DNA from: Pseudisothecium myosuroides | Lineage: Eukaryota > Streptophyta > Bryopsida > Hypnales > Lembophyllaceae | Assembly (NCBI GenBank): GCA_951799445.1 | Contig: OX637289.1 | Coordinates: 22,196,245-22,260,244, forward strand | Length of the DNA: 64,000 bases | Reading direction: 5' to 3' | Shown here: positions 22,843-34,133 of the stretch, piece by piece | Layout of the letters: each line of letters begins with the position of its first letter | Numbering within the stretch: position 1 is the first letter of the stretch | Made by a program: the position numbers and the translations under genes | Notes under the pieces: model-generated | What the model was told of the DNA's origin: nothing | Databases searched by the model: none | Seen by the model: only the letters and a program-made list of their open reading frames with translations

Positions 22843-25021
22843 CTAAAGAGCTTTCAGAATGACGGGCATGCCGAACTTAGGCATCAGCATCAATAAAACG
22901 GTAGGATGGTGCTTGTAATTGGGAGACGGCAGTATTCGAAATCGTCGAAGCACCATGGCCAATATGATCTTCGCTTCCGTTAATGCAAAGTTGCTCCCGA
23001 TGCAAGACTTTGGCCCAAGACCGAACGGAATAAATGCTTGGCGATGAGAACAGGCTTGAGATACACCGTTGGCAAATCTGTTGGGATTGAACTCTCCAAC
23101 GTCGTCTCCCCAGTAGTCTTTGTCTTGATGAATTGCTGTCAGAGCAAATTCAATAGTCACACCCTTCGGAACAAACAGATTACTCAGCTGAACATCCTTG
23201 GTTGTCACTCTTGTGAAGTAACTAGGAGGTGGAAAGAGGCGCAAGGTTTCGTTGAATACCATTCCCACCTGCACACCAAATCCGGAACAATCAAACATTC
23301 AAAAGCTTTCTCCTAAGTCTTCATCCTGAGTCCTGACTCCATCATATCACATCCGGAAAGGCTCTGCAAGTGGAGGAATTACGATTGAAGCATAAATTGC
23401 CATATATGATAGTTATCAAGATCGATGGAGTAGGGGTTGAGCATACTCTACCACTTTGAGGTGAGACAACGCACTCGCGGTGTAATTCGGTTCGTCTCCG
23501 AAGACCTCCAACACCTCCTTGCGGGCGAGATCTTGCCATTCGGGATACAATGCCAGCATTAGGAAGGCGAAGGTGGTTGCATTGGCCACCGTGTCTTGAC
23601 CTGCGAAGTAGAAGAGCTTGCAGTTGTTGAAGACAGAGGCAAGGTTGAACTCCGTCGTGTCTTCATTTCGGCCCTCCGTTGCCGCCGCGAGCATGCGGCC
23701 CAGAAGATCGTCGCCGTAAGAGCTGATCTCCCCTTTTCGAACTGCTTCCCGGCGGCAGTCGATAGTGCTATGGAGCAGAGAGTCCACTTGGGAAGTATAC
23801 AGATCGATCAACTTGTTCCCTTTTGTAGGAAGATACCTGTACAAATTAAAGGAAGTTTTGAGTGCGCATCAGCGTCAGTAAATCATAGTCTGGAAGTGAA
23901 TTTCATCAAATTATAATAGCCGGAACAAATTCTTTTAAGCTACCTGTAACCCGGAATGAGCCAATACGCTGGAGTCCGAAAAGACTTCAGGATCTCTTCT
24001 GCAAGAAGTCTCTGGAGCTTGAATATTTGTTCGCCCTTCTCGTAATCATCACCAAACGCCGTAAGTGAGATGACTTTTCCAGAAATCTTGTAAATACCTG
24101 GCGCCACGTCGATTTCCGCCTCGCCGCCTCCATTGGCTACCTTCTGCTCCCATTTCTGTATCTCTGATGCCGCTCCTTTTACCATAGCCTCCACCATGGC
24201 CTGCACCCCACAGCCAAGTGCCACTGTTTCGTAATAATTTGTCAAGCATGGCGTACGGTTGCCTTGAACTTTGAACCCAAATTCAAATGTGCAACCTTTG
24301 TGTCAATGATCACGCTCGTTCATTAGTTACCGTCAAAATGTTTGAATGCTTTTCATTTCTTCACTTACCCTGAGTGCATCCTGATGAAAGAATGGGGTGA
24401 TGGTTTGTCTCTCCGTGGACCATTTCTGTCCCTGCAGACTGAACAGTCCTTTACCAACCACTTCTTCGAACAAATTTTGAACAAATGGAGGCCTCGCTAA
24501 GGACTCGTGATTGTTGACCATCAACTCTTTCACAGTCTCCGCGTCTCGAACGACCAGTTTCGTCATCGTTCCCCACCAGTACACAAATATTTTACCTGTG
24601 CAAATTGATCACAAAGGAACTTCAGTCACTACAAGGCCGCGTGCAAGAAATTTCAGTCAAATTCCAACAAACAGATCACAACTTGAACTCATCTCTTGCA
24701 CTGGAACTGCCTGACGATCGAGTACGTAGTACCGTATTTGGGGAAGTACAAGGCAAACTGCGGCGTGACAGTCGGCGACAAATTGGCGAATCCATCCAAG
24801 GGAAGATTGTCAGGAAACGACTGGGCGAATTTGTGCATTTCCAAGAACTGGCCAAAGAGGAACCGGAACGGAGGTCCTCTCACGCCCTGCTTCGCCATGA
24901 TGCGACGCAATCTCAGCGGCTCCCAGACCGCGTCCCACAAGAACTTCATCACGAGATACACAATCACGCTTGCCGCCACCACTGCTACCGCTTTTCTCAC
25001 ATCCGCAGTCATCATCGCCAT
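22843..25021 (-). CDS. Cytochrome P450, CYP72-clan-like (paralogue B)
   Basis: Exons, in transcript order, are 25021-24733, 24595-24369, 24200-23944, 23836-23452 and 23268-22843, about 527 residues. Exon lengths (289, 227, 257, 385, 426) equal those of A and C exactly. An N-terminal anchor (AVAVVAASVIVYLVMKF) is followed by GPPFR, WSTER, AGQDT in helix I, ETLR, FNPNRF and heme loop FGLGPKSCIG. The start ATG at 25021 aligns with MGMM of A; upstream in-frame codons include no ATG. Introns and both flanks closely match C (for example intron 1 and about 110 bp after the stop), so B and C are a recent duplication. Residues about 131-149, before helix C, differ strongly from C. The gene looks intact; its substrate is unknown. 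Confidence 0.93.
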
Positions 25022-25512
25022 GGCTACTCCTGGATTATCTGCTGCCACTTTCAAGCTCGTGATCGATATTGGAAAGAAACCAAATGAAATCGACTGCAAT
25101 GAAGAAATTACAATGTAATTATTGTTTTCTAAACTAGAAATTCATGAGAAACAACGCCTTCTCGAGTCCCGATGTATCTGATAGATGCCTAGAATTGAGA
25201 AAATACATTGATTTTCAGAACATTCTGCTGAACCAGCAGCTGTCTATGAAAAAATTGTACCGCTTGAGCTTTGTATGTGATAACTGTTGCTAGATGAGTG
25301 TGAGTTGTTGAGGTCCTGGCTCTTAATTGCAACACTGGGTGAATGATGGATGATACCTTGATCCCTGCAGGTAAGAAAAAGCCATTGCCTTGTCCCTTGT
25401 CGGCCTGATGATTCGTAAAGCATCGTTCCACACATGTTGCTCGTTTCGTTTCGTTTGTGTGCTATGGCAGAAACCTGACGGAGCTTGTTGATAGCTTCTG
25501 CAAGAACATTAA

Positions 25513-25640
25513 CCCCTAAGCGCGCCGGCGTCCATTTTTTGGACGACGCACAGAATCCAGGCGCTGTATCTCGGAGACTCTGGCGTATTTTCATCCATCT
25601 TTTTTTGTCGACAGTGGTGGTGAAGTTCTGAACTGCGAAT
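25513..25640. repeat. Repeat upstream of P450 B, shared with 33085 and 38655
   Basis: CGCCGGCGTCCATTTTTTGG...ACAGAATCC...TTTTCATCCATC resembles 38655-38740 (GCCGCGACCATTTTTTGG...AAAGAATC...TATTCATCCTAC), which lies at the same place before P450 C. It starts at TTAACCCCTAAG. A TTAA with CACTAAAGGG lies at 28064-28077, so it might be one end of a longer TTAA element; that is weak. Confidence 0.5.
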
Positions 25641-28600
25641 AACAAAGCCCTTCTCGGAATACGACGCCAATATTTTTTGAAAAATGGGAAAGTAGAGATG
25701 TGTCTGTAGTTGTTGAAATTTTCGTTTGCCCTGGGGTGGGACCGAAGAAGTGAGTCACAATTTTTGTTTTATTTCCCCTTTCCGGGGCTGCGGCTGATAT
25801 TTTTGGTGGTGTACGTTTGCTTGCGTCACGATGTCTAAAAAACTATTCCTCACCGTCTTATAATATTCATTTATTGTACGAGTATGACACTGTTTGAAGA
25901 TAAAGAGTACGCAGCAAGCTTACATAGGAATGTGACAAGTGGGAACAGGGACAATCTCCCAGCCGAAAGTTCATGCAGAAGTCACGACATTGAAACATAA
26001 ACTTTTCTTCAGCTACCTCATTCACGTTGAGCCTCCCCATTTTTACAATTCTCCCAAGAGAGGAGTAATCCGTGTACTTCGCCGATGCATTGCATGGATT
26101 AGTGGATGAGCGATTACAACTACGAGAAAGAGGGCTCTGTGTCGGACGGGTTGGCAGCGAAGCTGTGCACGCTCTTCTGTGAGAAGGAATGAGTGCGGTA
26201 GGCGAATCTGAAGGAAGGCTAAGTAAAGCAGAAGACGGTAAGCTTGAAATCATCAAATTCTCAGATTTTCGAAACGTCTGAACTTCTGGAAGATGAGGCC
26301 CAAAGTGGACCTCGTGTTCTCTTTCTAGCAGTTTTTAAGAAATTTTTTTTACAAGAAATTTAATGTATTACCATGATTTATTGTTTGAAACCAGCAAATG
26401 CAAAGTTGACAACTTGAGTGAAATCTTACTCGAACTGTTGACCACTGAAGAAATCCAATTTGAGAATTGAAAAATTATTCTTTTGTGACCCAGTTCAATT
26501 CCTATTGCATCGTACTGAATCGTCATTGGACATTCAGTATGAAATTTTTTTAGAATTGATCTACAGATGAGCATTTTGGATATTTCTTAGATGTAGACTT
26601 TGTGAACGCCAAGTTTCCGTCCTTTCATCACGTGCAAACAGAAGTTGGAAACACCGAGATGAGAAAAAACCCTCCGCGATGAGTATTTGACGAGCTTGTT
26701 TGCATTCGTGGAAATAAGTTATAAATCACAGAAGTTACACCAGGACCACTACCGCTGCAGCCTTGAGGGATCCTTCAGGGATCCTGGTTGCCAAGTCTGT
26801 GGCTCGCGTAGAGCTCTGACTTGAACGAGCGTTATCCAATTGAATTTGCACAGCTAGAGATTCAATTCAGTTCGAGCATCGTCAAAAGAATCACTTGGAG
26901 TGTTACCGTACCCCCGGTAAGATCTTACGATGTCAAGGTCTTCTAAATCTAAAAAATACACTTTCCACGATTATAATCAATGGTGATCGTCATTTAGGAA
27001 ATCAGGAATGCTTCGTCTTTCAAAGCTTTCTTAACTGATTCTGTAATGAGGGGTATTTGGTGAGTCTGTCTATGAAATCAGTCGATTATAAATTGGGGGG
27101 TTGTTATTTCAGTCCATGACCCTGGCTGCCTAGATTTGGAGAAGACTTTGAATGACGATTTGCCTGTTATCTTGGGCCTTGTAAATGGAGGTAATTCAAT
27201 TGTACAATCGATCCCTTCTAAAAGTTTCAGGGCTCTTGAATGATAAGTGAGATCGTTCTGACCAATAGGAGAGGTTGATGTATATGTGGGGAATATCATC
27301 CTAACGATCCTTCTGAAAAGTCCACCTCAAACATTCGAATTTATAAAAATTCTTGTGCTCGTTAACTTTATTCGGGTGCTCTTAGTCTGGAAGTTGATGC
27401 GAGGAAGCCGCACCGGAGCTAGACATTCCTCATCATTCCCTTCAGGAAGACTTCAATTCTGCCGAAATTCTCATAGTAAACCGCAATATTATATTGCCTT
27501 GTGTGACGTCAAGTACCACTGTTAGCACATCATTACTTCTGTCGTACTGGCTTTGGGCAGCCTTGAAGTACGAAGACGCTCGGCAGGGCAGCATTGTTAT
27601 CATGGACTTTTTTTTCCCGGTCTTCTCGACAGCTCAGCGTCTGTCTACCCGACCATGTCTTCATGTTGCACTCGCAGTAAGTGCTAGTCATTGCAAGGCC
27701 GAAATCGATGAAGGTGTTTAGAATTTCACTGATTTTGAAGCTCGTAGGAATTCTTCACTTGATGCACTTTGAAATGAGTATTTTTCCTAATTTTTTTAAG
27801 ACCGGACGTCCTCCGACATCCAAGTTGAATGAACAGGAAAGGCTCTGCCCGTGCCAGTCAACTCCATTCACAGTGTAGTCAAACCTCATAATTTCTCAAT
27901 CGCTTCGATGTTTTCAAGTAATCCTTCCTCCTGTTGACAGTAATTAGGCATGCATTGAAGATCATACGGTTAATTTTTTAGCCGCACTCTTCGTCTTCCA
28001 AATAGGACGCCTGCCACATTTTCAACTTCCCACAGTTTCCTATCACCTCTGCATGATTGACGACACTAAAGGGTTAACTGCCAATGTGAAGAAACTAATA
28101 AGAGTCATTTGGCCATTGCATACTTTGGCACATGACAAGCTACAAAAGTAATTATTATCCTATCCTATCAATGTTTCATTTGGTTATATTATCCTTTCAA
28201 CAGGCTTACACTAAAAAAAGTCACTCCAATACACTACTCAAAGTTCTGCATACAACCACTCTGACAAATCCGCAAATCACGTCTGAAACCATAACACATT
28301 AGCCAATTAGTTACCAACAAGTGATTTGCCAGACCTCTAAGGTATTAGAAAACAAATGGTTGACCTATCCTATCAATGTCTTAGAGCATTTGCAACCTTA
28401 TGTGCTAGAGGTTTGACATTCTTCAAATGTGGATGAAAAGTGCTCCGGACCCTCACAATATTCTCTTGACAATCAATTCTACAGTGTCAAGGAGAGGTCC
28501 TTAAAATCATTATTAATCCTAAATTTAGTTGCTTCATCTTTTATTCTACTTGATGAATGTTTAGTTGAATATTTATTGGACATATTATCAAACCAGACTA

Positions 28601-29179
28601 CAAAGTCACTAATATCGAATCAGGTTGTCGAGATAATACACACATACTATCCAATGGAATAACCGAGACAATACATACATAGTGATTCAACTGAATGTCT
28701 CACTAGGAAAGCACTAAGACTTATATACACAAGCTAGAGTTAAGGGATGAAGATCTAACAGAAAAGGTTTGATGATAATCGTCGAGGTGGATAGATTTCA
28801 TCAACTCATATGTGGTCTGTGAACAAGGGTGGGGAACAAGAATCATTACAGCTCTTCCAAAATAGATGTAATCTTCCAGTGTGTCAGATTTAGTGCGCAT
28901 GGATATAGATGTTCTCAAAGTATCGCCACCAAGCCTTGCCAACGGCCTCGGCAACCACTTCAGACTTGCCACACTTATCCAAAGAAAAAAAGCTCCACAC
29001 TTGCACCCTTTCATAGTACAAGTTGTATTGTTCCTCCCATAACTCTTACATTTGCTCGTCAACAGAGGACCTTTGTAATGAGAAGTTTTACACTGATGCT
29101 AACTTGGTCAACTTTGATTATGATCTCAGTGGAAGACATGGAGGGTAGTAAGGGCCGCTTTGCACTTAGAGGACAAGGG
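25641..29179. other. Intergenic DNA, no gene recognised
   Basis: Less AT-rich than most of the window between 25600 and 28100, which hints at decayed coding or transposon sequence, but every frame is short and without a known domain. Positions 28705-28815 match 41010-41125 (AGGAAAGCACT...GGTGGATAGA), a dispersed repeat. Confidence 0.45.
28705..28815. repeat. Dispersed repeat, second copy at 41010-41125
   Basis: Both copies share AGGAAAGCACT, ACACAAGC, AAGGGATGAA/AAAGGATGAA, GATGATAA and CGAGGTGGATAGA/CAAGGTGGATAGA in the same order and spacing, in direct orientation. Confidence 0.7.
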
Positions 29180-30258
29180 TGATTGCACGAAACACCTGTA
29201 TTGTCTGGTTGCGTTTTTTTTTGGGACCGCTATAACTTTTGCTATAACTTTTGATTTATAGGTTCAATGCCAAAACCAAAAAAACGCTTCCTAGATGTCC
29301 TAATTGTAATTGTATCCCTTATTTTTCAGAAATTAAAAAAAAAAAAATTATATTTAAAATTCAATTTTGTTAATTTGTCACACTTTGATGTTTAGGGGTT
29401 TTTAGTACTATTGAGCGGTTTAAATTAATGATTTTCAGTTGAAATTTCTATGGTATATTTTCCTAGTAGGTAAACATCTTCCTGCCAAAGATCATTTAAA
29501 AATACATTATTTTATACCCTCCACAGTTGTGCAAGTAGGCCTCCCTTGCGCACGCACTTGTGAACAGTAGAAATAGTTTTCGCTTCATTTTTTTGGTCAA
29601 ATCTCATCACCAAGGAGTCCTCCCAAATGGCCAATTTTTAGTTTTGTTCAAAATTATTTTTTCTATTTTCTACAAATTAAAATGTCAAAGAGTGTATTTT
29701 CCTCTTTGCTAGAGTAGTCTGCAGAATTGTTCCAGAAAATACATTCTTCGACATTTTAATTTGTAGAAAATAGAAAAAATAATTTTGAACAAAACTAAAA
29801 ATTGACCATTTGGGAGGACTCCTTGGTGATGAGATTTGACCAAAAAAATGAAGCGAAAACTATTTCTACTGTTCACAAGTGCATGCGCAAGGGAGGCCTA
29901 CTTGCACAACTGTGGAGGGTATAAAATAATGTATTTTTAAATGATCTTTGGCAGGAAGATGTTTACCTACTAGGGGAATATACCATAGAAATTTCAACTG
30001 AAAATCATTAATTTAAACCGCTCAATAGTACTAAAACCCCCTAAACGTCAAAGTGTGACAAATTAACAAAATTGAATTTTAAATATAAATTATTATTTTT
30101 TAATTTCTTGAAAAATAAGGGATACAATTACAATTAGGACATCTAGGAAGCGTTTTTTTTGGTTTTGGCATTGAACCTATAAATCAAAAGTTATAGCAAA
30201 AGTTATAGCGGTCCCAAAAAAAAACGCAACCAGACAGTACAGGTGTTTCGTGCAATCA
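29180..30258. mobile_element. 1.08-kb near-perfect foldback element
   Basis: TGATTGCACGAAACACCTGT at the left end is matched by its complement at the right end, and the pairing continues inward with few mismatches to about 29702 and 29733. That gives arms of about 525 bp and a loop of about 30 bp. No transposase is present. ACAAG occurs near both ends but not flush with them, so I cannot state a target duplication. A transcript would fold into one long double-stranded RNA. Confidence 0.85.
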
Positions 30259-32390
30259 TCTACAAGCCAATTTGTTGTATTAGAAGCCAAGAATCGTCAC
30301 TTGTGATTGAGCAGAGTGCTCGGGGAGGTCACTCTGCAAAAAGTAGAAAACCACGTGAGTTAAACTATAGGGTGCATTTTATTCATTGGAGGAAAAATTT
30401 ATAAATGATTTGGATCTACTTTAGCTTGAATTTAATTCTTGAAACATCATTATATGTAAAATAGGGTATTGAAAATTTTCATGATTTAAAAAAAAGTAGA
30501 TATAAATTAGTGTGAATAAAATCAAAGAAGAGGAAAAATTAATTTTAGGATGGATATAATCACTGGTCTCTCTAATGGAGGAATGAGAAATAATAGATTT
30601 TTAACCATTTAACGCTTTGGAAATTGTAGCTACCCGTGTAGCTAGATGCATTAGATTTCACGCACTTTTCTATCAAGATTGATTCCAACAAAATAAAATG
30701 GATTAAAGTAGAAATTAACTAAATACAATTGTATTCTCAATTGGAGTGGAGGTATTTTGTCAAATCATTCAATGGTGGAATTGGAAGATCATAGTGTGTA
30801 TTTGACCAGATTATGTACATTCAAAAATGAGATTTTTGAGGATGTGTGCTTTTAGAGTTATATAGAATTTTGGTTAAAATTCAAAACTAAAAGTAAAGAG
30901 ATTCATCAGTTTTTGATATTATCACCTCTTTATTACAATCATATATATCAAGAGTAATAGATTCACACATAATTATTGTGAAGTTAATGAATGAAAATTA
31001 CTTTTGAGTTAAATAGAATTTTGGTTCAATTTTCAAAAATAAAAGTATAGTGACAAGTGATCACAATGTGCTTGCTTGACTACTGAAGGGTTAATACAAT
31101 ACATGTGATGAGATGTAAAAAAAGATTTGACTGTTGATATAGATATTATTAAAAGTTTCTAATTTAATTGCCTTCAAGTAACGTGAAACATTGTAGAAAA
31201 TTGGCAACTTGTTATAACTTAGATTGGAATGTTTACAAGTTGGAAGTTTATAGTAACAAATTTCATAATTTTTGTGTCTATAAAATGTAAAATAATGACC
31301 TTGACACACCAACATCTTCAAATTAAATATTTTAGTGAGTGTAATGTGAAATGTCAATTAGATAAAATGTGATGAGAATTCCAACAATAGGAAATGATTG
31401 ATCAAAAGGGAAGTCCAAAAGACATAATGTGGAATTTTTTTTAATGAAAAGAGTGAAAATTGTATACAAAATGTGTATTTCAAGTTAGGGTCAAAACACT
31501 ATCTACAATTTAGGCTTATCTTTTCATATGCTACTCTTTCATTGGCCAAATCCTCCCAACCTATTGACTTTTTTGTCCAAGTACCCAACCACCTATGCTT
31601 TGGTATTTAAAAAAAAATCCACAATAGCTTGATATGTAAATCTAACCGCACACAAAGATAGCCAACTTGATTCTTCAAAGCACCACTTCAAGAGCAACTT
31701 CATCTAATTATTTTTAATAGTAGAAAAAACACTTCAAAAATCAAAGTGACCACCTTCTGGTTGTTTAGGAAGTTATGGGTTAAATGGTTAATCAATTATT
31801 AATTGTTTCATGTTGCTTTTGAGTTTGATCCTAATTTTTTAATGTAAGTAGTATTTTTTCACGCCAAAAATTCATCCTAAAATCCTTCATTATCAAACAA
31901 AAAAATATTTCCTAAAGTTTATAAGTACTATAGCGTGCCAAGAATTAAGCTAGATTTTCATTTATAATTACCTATAGGGTGCTTAAAATTAAGACCAAGT
32001 AGCTTTTTCTACTAAAAGGGTCCCTTAAAATCATAATTGCTAGGTAAATAGCCCCCAAACAAATATATGGTTAACGCACGTGGTTACAAAACATAAAGGG
32101 AAGTGACCTCCCCAAGGCAGAGCGTTGAAATTAGCCCCAACTTCTTTACACATAGAGGCCGGGCCAATTTGTCGGAATGAATTTTTTATTCAAAAAAGAC
32201 ATGATCTAATACGGCCCAAGCTCAACTGGCGGAATAAATAAGTGCACCAAAAATAGGAGACCAATTCTTGGCCTTGGAGCCAATGTCAAATTTCAATTAA
32301 ATTTTTTTAAATAAAATATTGTTTTTTTCAACAAATCAAATCCATTGAATTTTGTGCAATCGGTCTCAAAGGGAATTGGCCCAACCTCTA
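30259..32390. other. Very AT-rich intergenic DNA, nothing recognised
   Basis: No open frame with coding character. The stretch has many homopolymer A and T runs and no clear repeat partner. Confidence 0.5.
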
Positions 32391-32662
32391 AAGTAGGTAC
32401 ATCCAAAACCGTCACTTTTTGCTACTGAGCTTATTTACTTTTATTAGACTGGTCAAATTTTCATATGTTCTTGTTGGCACTTGAAAGGAGGTTCCAATGC
32501 ACTAGAGAACGTGGCATTTGGATACTATATGCAAAAGTTATTAAGGATCAAAGTTTGATTATAAAAGCGTTTCTTCTACATAGGTGCAAAATTGATTTTG
32601 GAGACGTACACATAGTAAAGATGGCACTTAAAGGTTAGTGGCACATTGGGGTGCACCTACCT
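32391..32662. mobile_element. TA-flanked MITE with AGGTAGG ends
   Basis: The left end TA-AAGTAGGTACATCC and right end GGTGCACCTACCT-TA are inverted repeats flanked by TA. At 272 bp it is nearly the same length as the related copy at 40690-40959 (270 bp). Confidence 0.65.
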
Positions 32663-33084
32663 TAGGTGTAAAGCAGCCATGAGAGGTGTGAGAAGAAGGG
32701 TAAAAACTTTAGCCAAGAATTTAAGGGGTAGAAGAGGCAACCCATTCCTGATCATTGCCTCCATTCTGGCTATGTATATTGTTTTCTTTCTGTGAATAGT
32801 GATTAATTATGGTGCGGTTCTTGATGCAGTTGTGGCACATAATGATTGGCCACAAGACTCTCAATATTGTAACTACCCCTTGTCAATTTTTTTTCCCATC
32901 CCATGGTGGGAAATAGCAAGCCCCATATCACCGGTATGGGAAGAACAAAATCTTCCGCTGCAAAATTCACAATTGAGAAATAAAATTCTGAAAAATTATG
33001 GAAACCTTCCAAATTCTATTTCTTCACATAGGAAAAATTTCCCACCAAAGAAACCCGCCCTACAGATTTTTGTAATTGTTTAAA

Positions 33085-33300
33085 CCTTGAACGTCGACGC
33101 AACCATTATGTGGCCGATGGATGACAGAGAATCAAACTGTGTAGGACAGAAGTGCAACTATTCATCCTCGGAATTTGTTGTGAAAAGGGTAGATCTTCTA
33201 CAGTAGCTTGACTTCCAATGAGCACTTTTGCAATTTTTTAAGCCAATAATTCACACGGTAATGCAAAAAGATGATTTCGAGGGTCACCCCTTCGTCCCTT
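33085..33300. repeat. Third copy of the P450-upstream repeat
   Basis: About 210 bp align with 38655-38870: both contain GTAGGACAG, AGTGCAACTATTCATCCT, ATGAGTACTTTTG-like and GATGATTTC...GGTCACC strings in order. Unlike the copies at 25513 and 38655, no P450 gene lies beside it. Confidence 0.7.
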
Positions 33301-33474
33301 CGGATTAAGTGATCAAAAATGGGTTGTCTCCCCTACTTGGTGAAGAGCATCGGGTCTTCAATGCATTGCCGACATCTCACAAGGCAATAAGTGCCTCGCC
33401 ACTTCTTGAAGCAGTGGTCAAATGCACTGGTCAAATGGAGTGCAAGTGGTGGACTGGTGGCGATGCTGCTGGGT

Positions 33475-34133
33475 GCCAGTTTGCACATGTTCTGCAGAAG
33501 ATGAGTGACGTAAAGCTGGCCTCACCGTTGGTGCTCCTCTCACTTCGGTGCTAGTTTGCACGTGTTCTGCAGATGATTAGTGACGTTAAGCTGACCTCAG
33601 TGTTGGTGCTCCTCTTATAAAGGAGTTCAAGAGTGACCCAAAGCTGGACTCAGAACTGTTGGTTCCGTACTGGGCCGAACATTCATGATGCAACTGGTTC
33701 TCTCGATCGTATGCAGGGGTGTATGCAAATAGTGTCCGGCAGAAATTGCCGGCTAGTTCACAGTTAGCTGGTGGAATTGGGAAAAAATCCGGTTGCAATT
33801 TGAAAACATCGGCAAAACAACAGGTGAGAAAAATCTGTACAATTTCTATTGATAGTAAAAATAGAGAAAAATAACCAGACTTGGTCAGTACTTGAAAAAA
33901 CGGTTCAGTGTGAGAATTGAAAAAAATCAGCCGGTGAAACTCAAAAAATATCCGGAACACTGATGCATCACGTCAGTTTCCTCTTCACCCGCAAAGTTAA
34001 GATTCCCACCATGAAGGTCCGCTTCTTGTCGTGCAGACCAGCAGCGCTCGGTCACGTATGCTTGACGTCAGTTTCCTCCTCACCCGCAAAGTTAAGATTC
34101 CCGGCATGAAGGTCCGCTTCATGTCATCCCCGA
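33475..34133. repeat. Two separate local tandem duplications
   Basis: The first is about 75 bp (GTGCYAGTTTGCAC...TTGGTGCTCCTCT) at 33475-33543 and 33550-33618. The second has a spacing of about 102 bp: GACGTCAGTTTCCTC...CACCCGCAAAGTTAAGATTC at 33970-34030 and 34072-34133. The duplicated strings include a near-palindromic TGACGTCA. No protein is recognised in the frames across them. Confidence 0.7.

Noticed and set aside
27494..27721. IVIMDFFFP string that faintly recalls a piggyBac transposase motif
   Set aside because: Surrounding frames have many stops and no other conserved transposase blocks. A chance match is likely.
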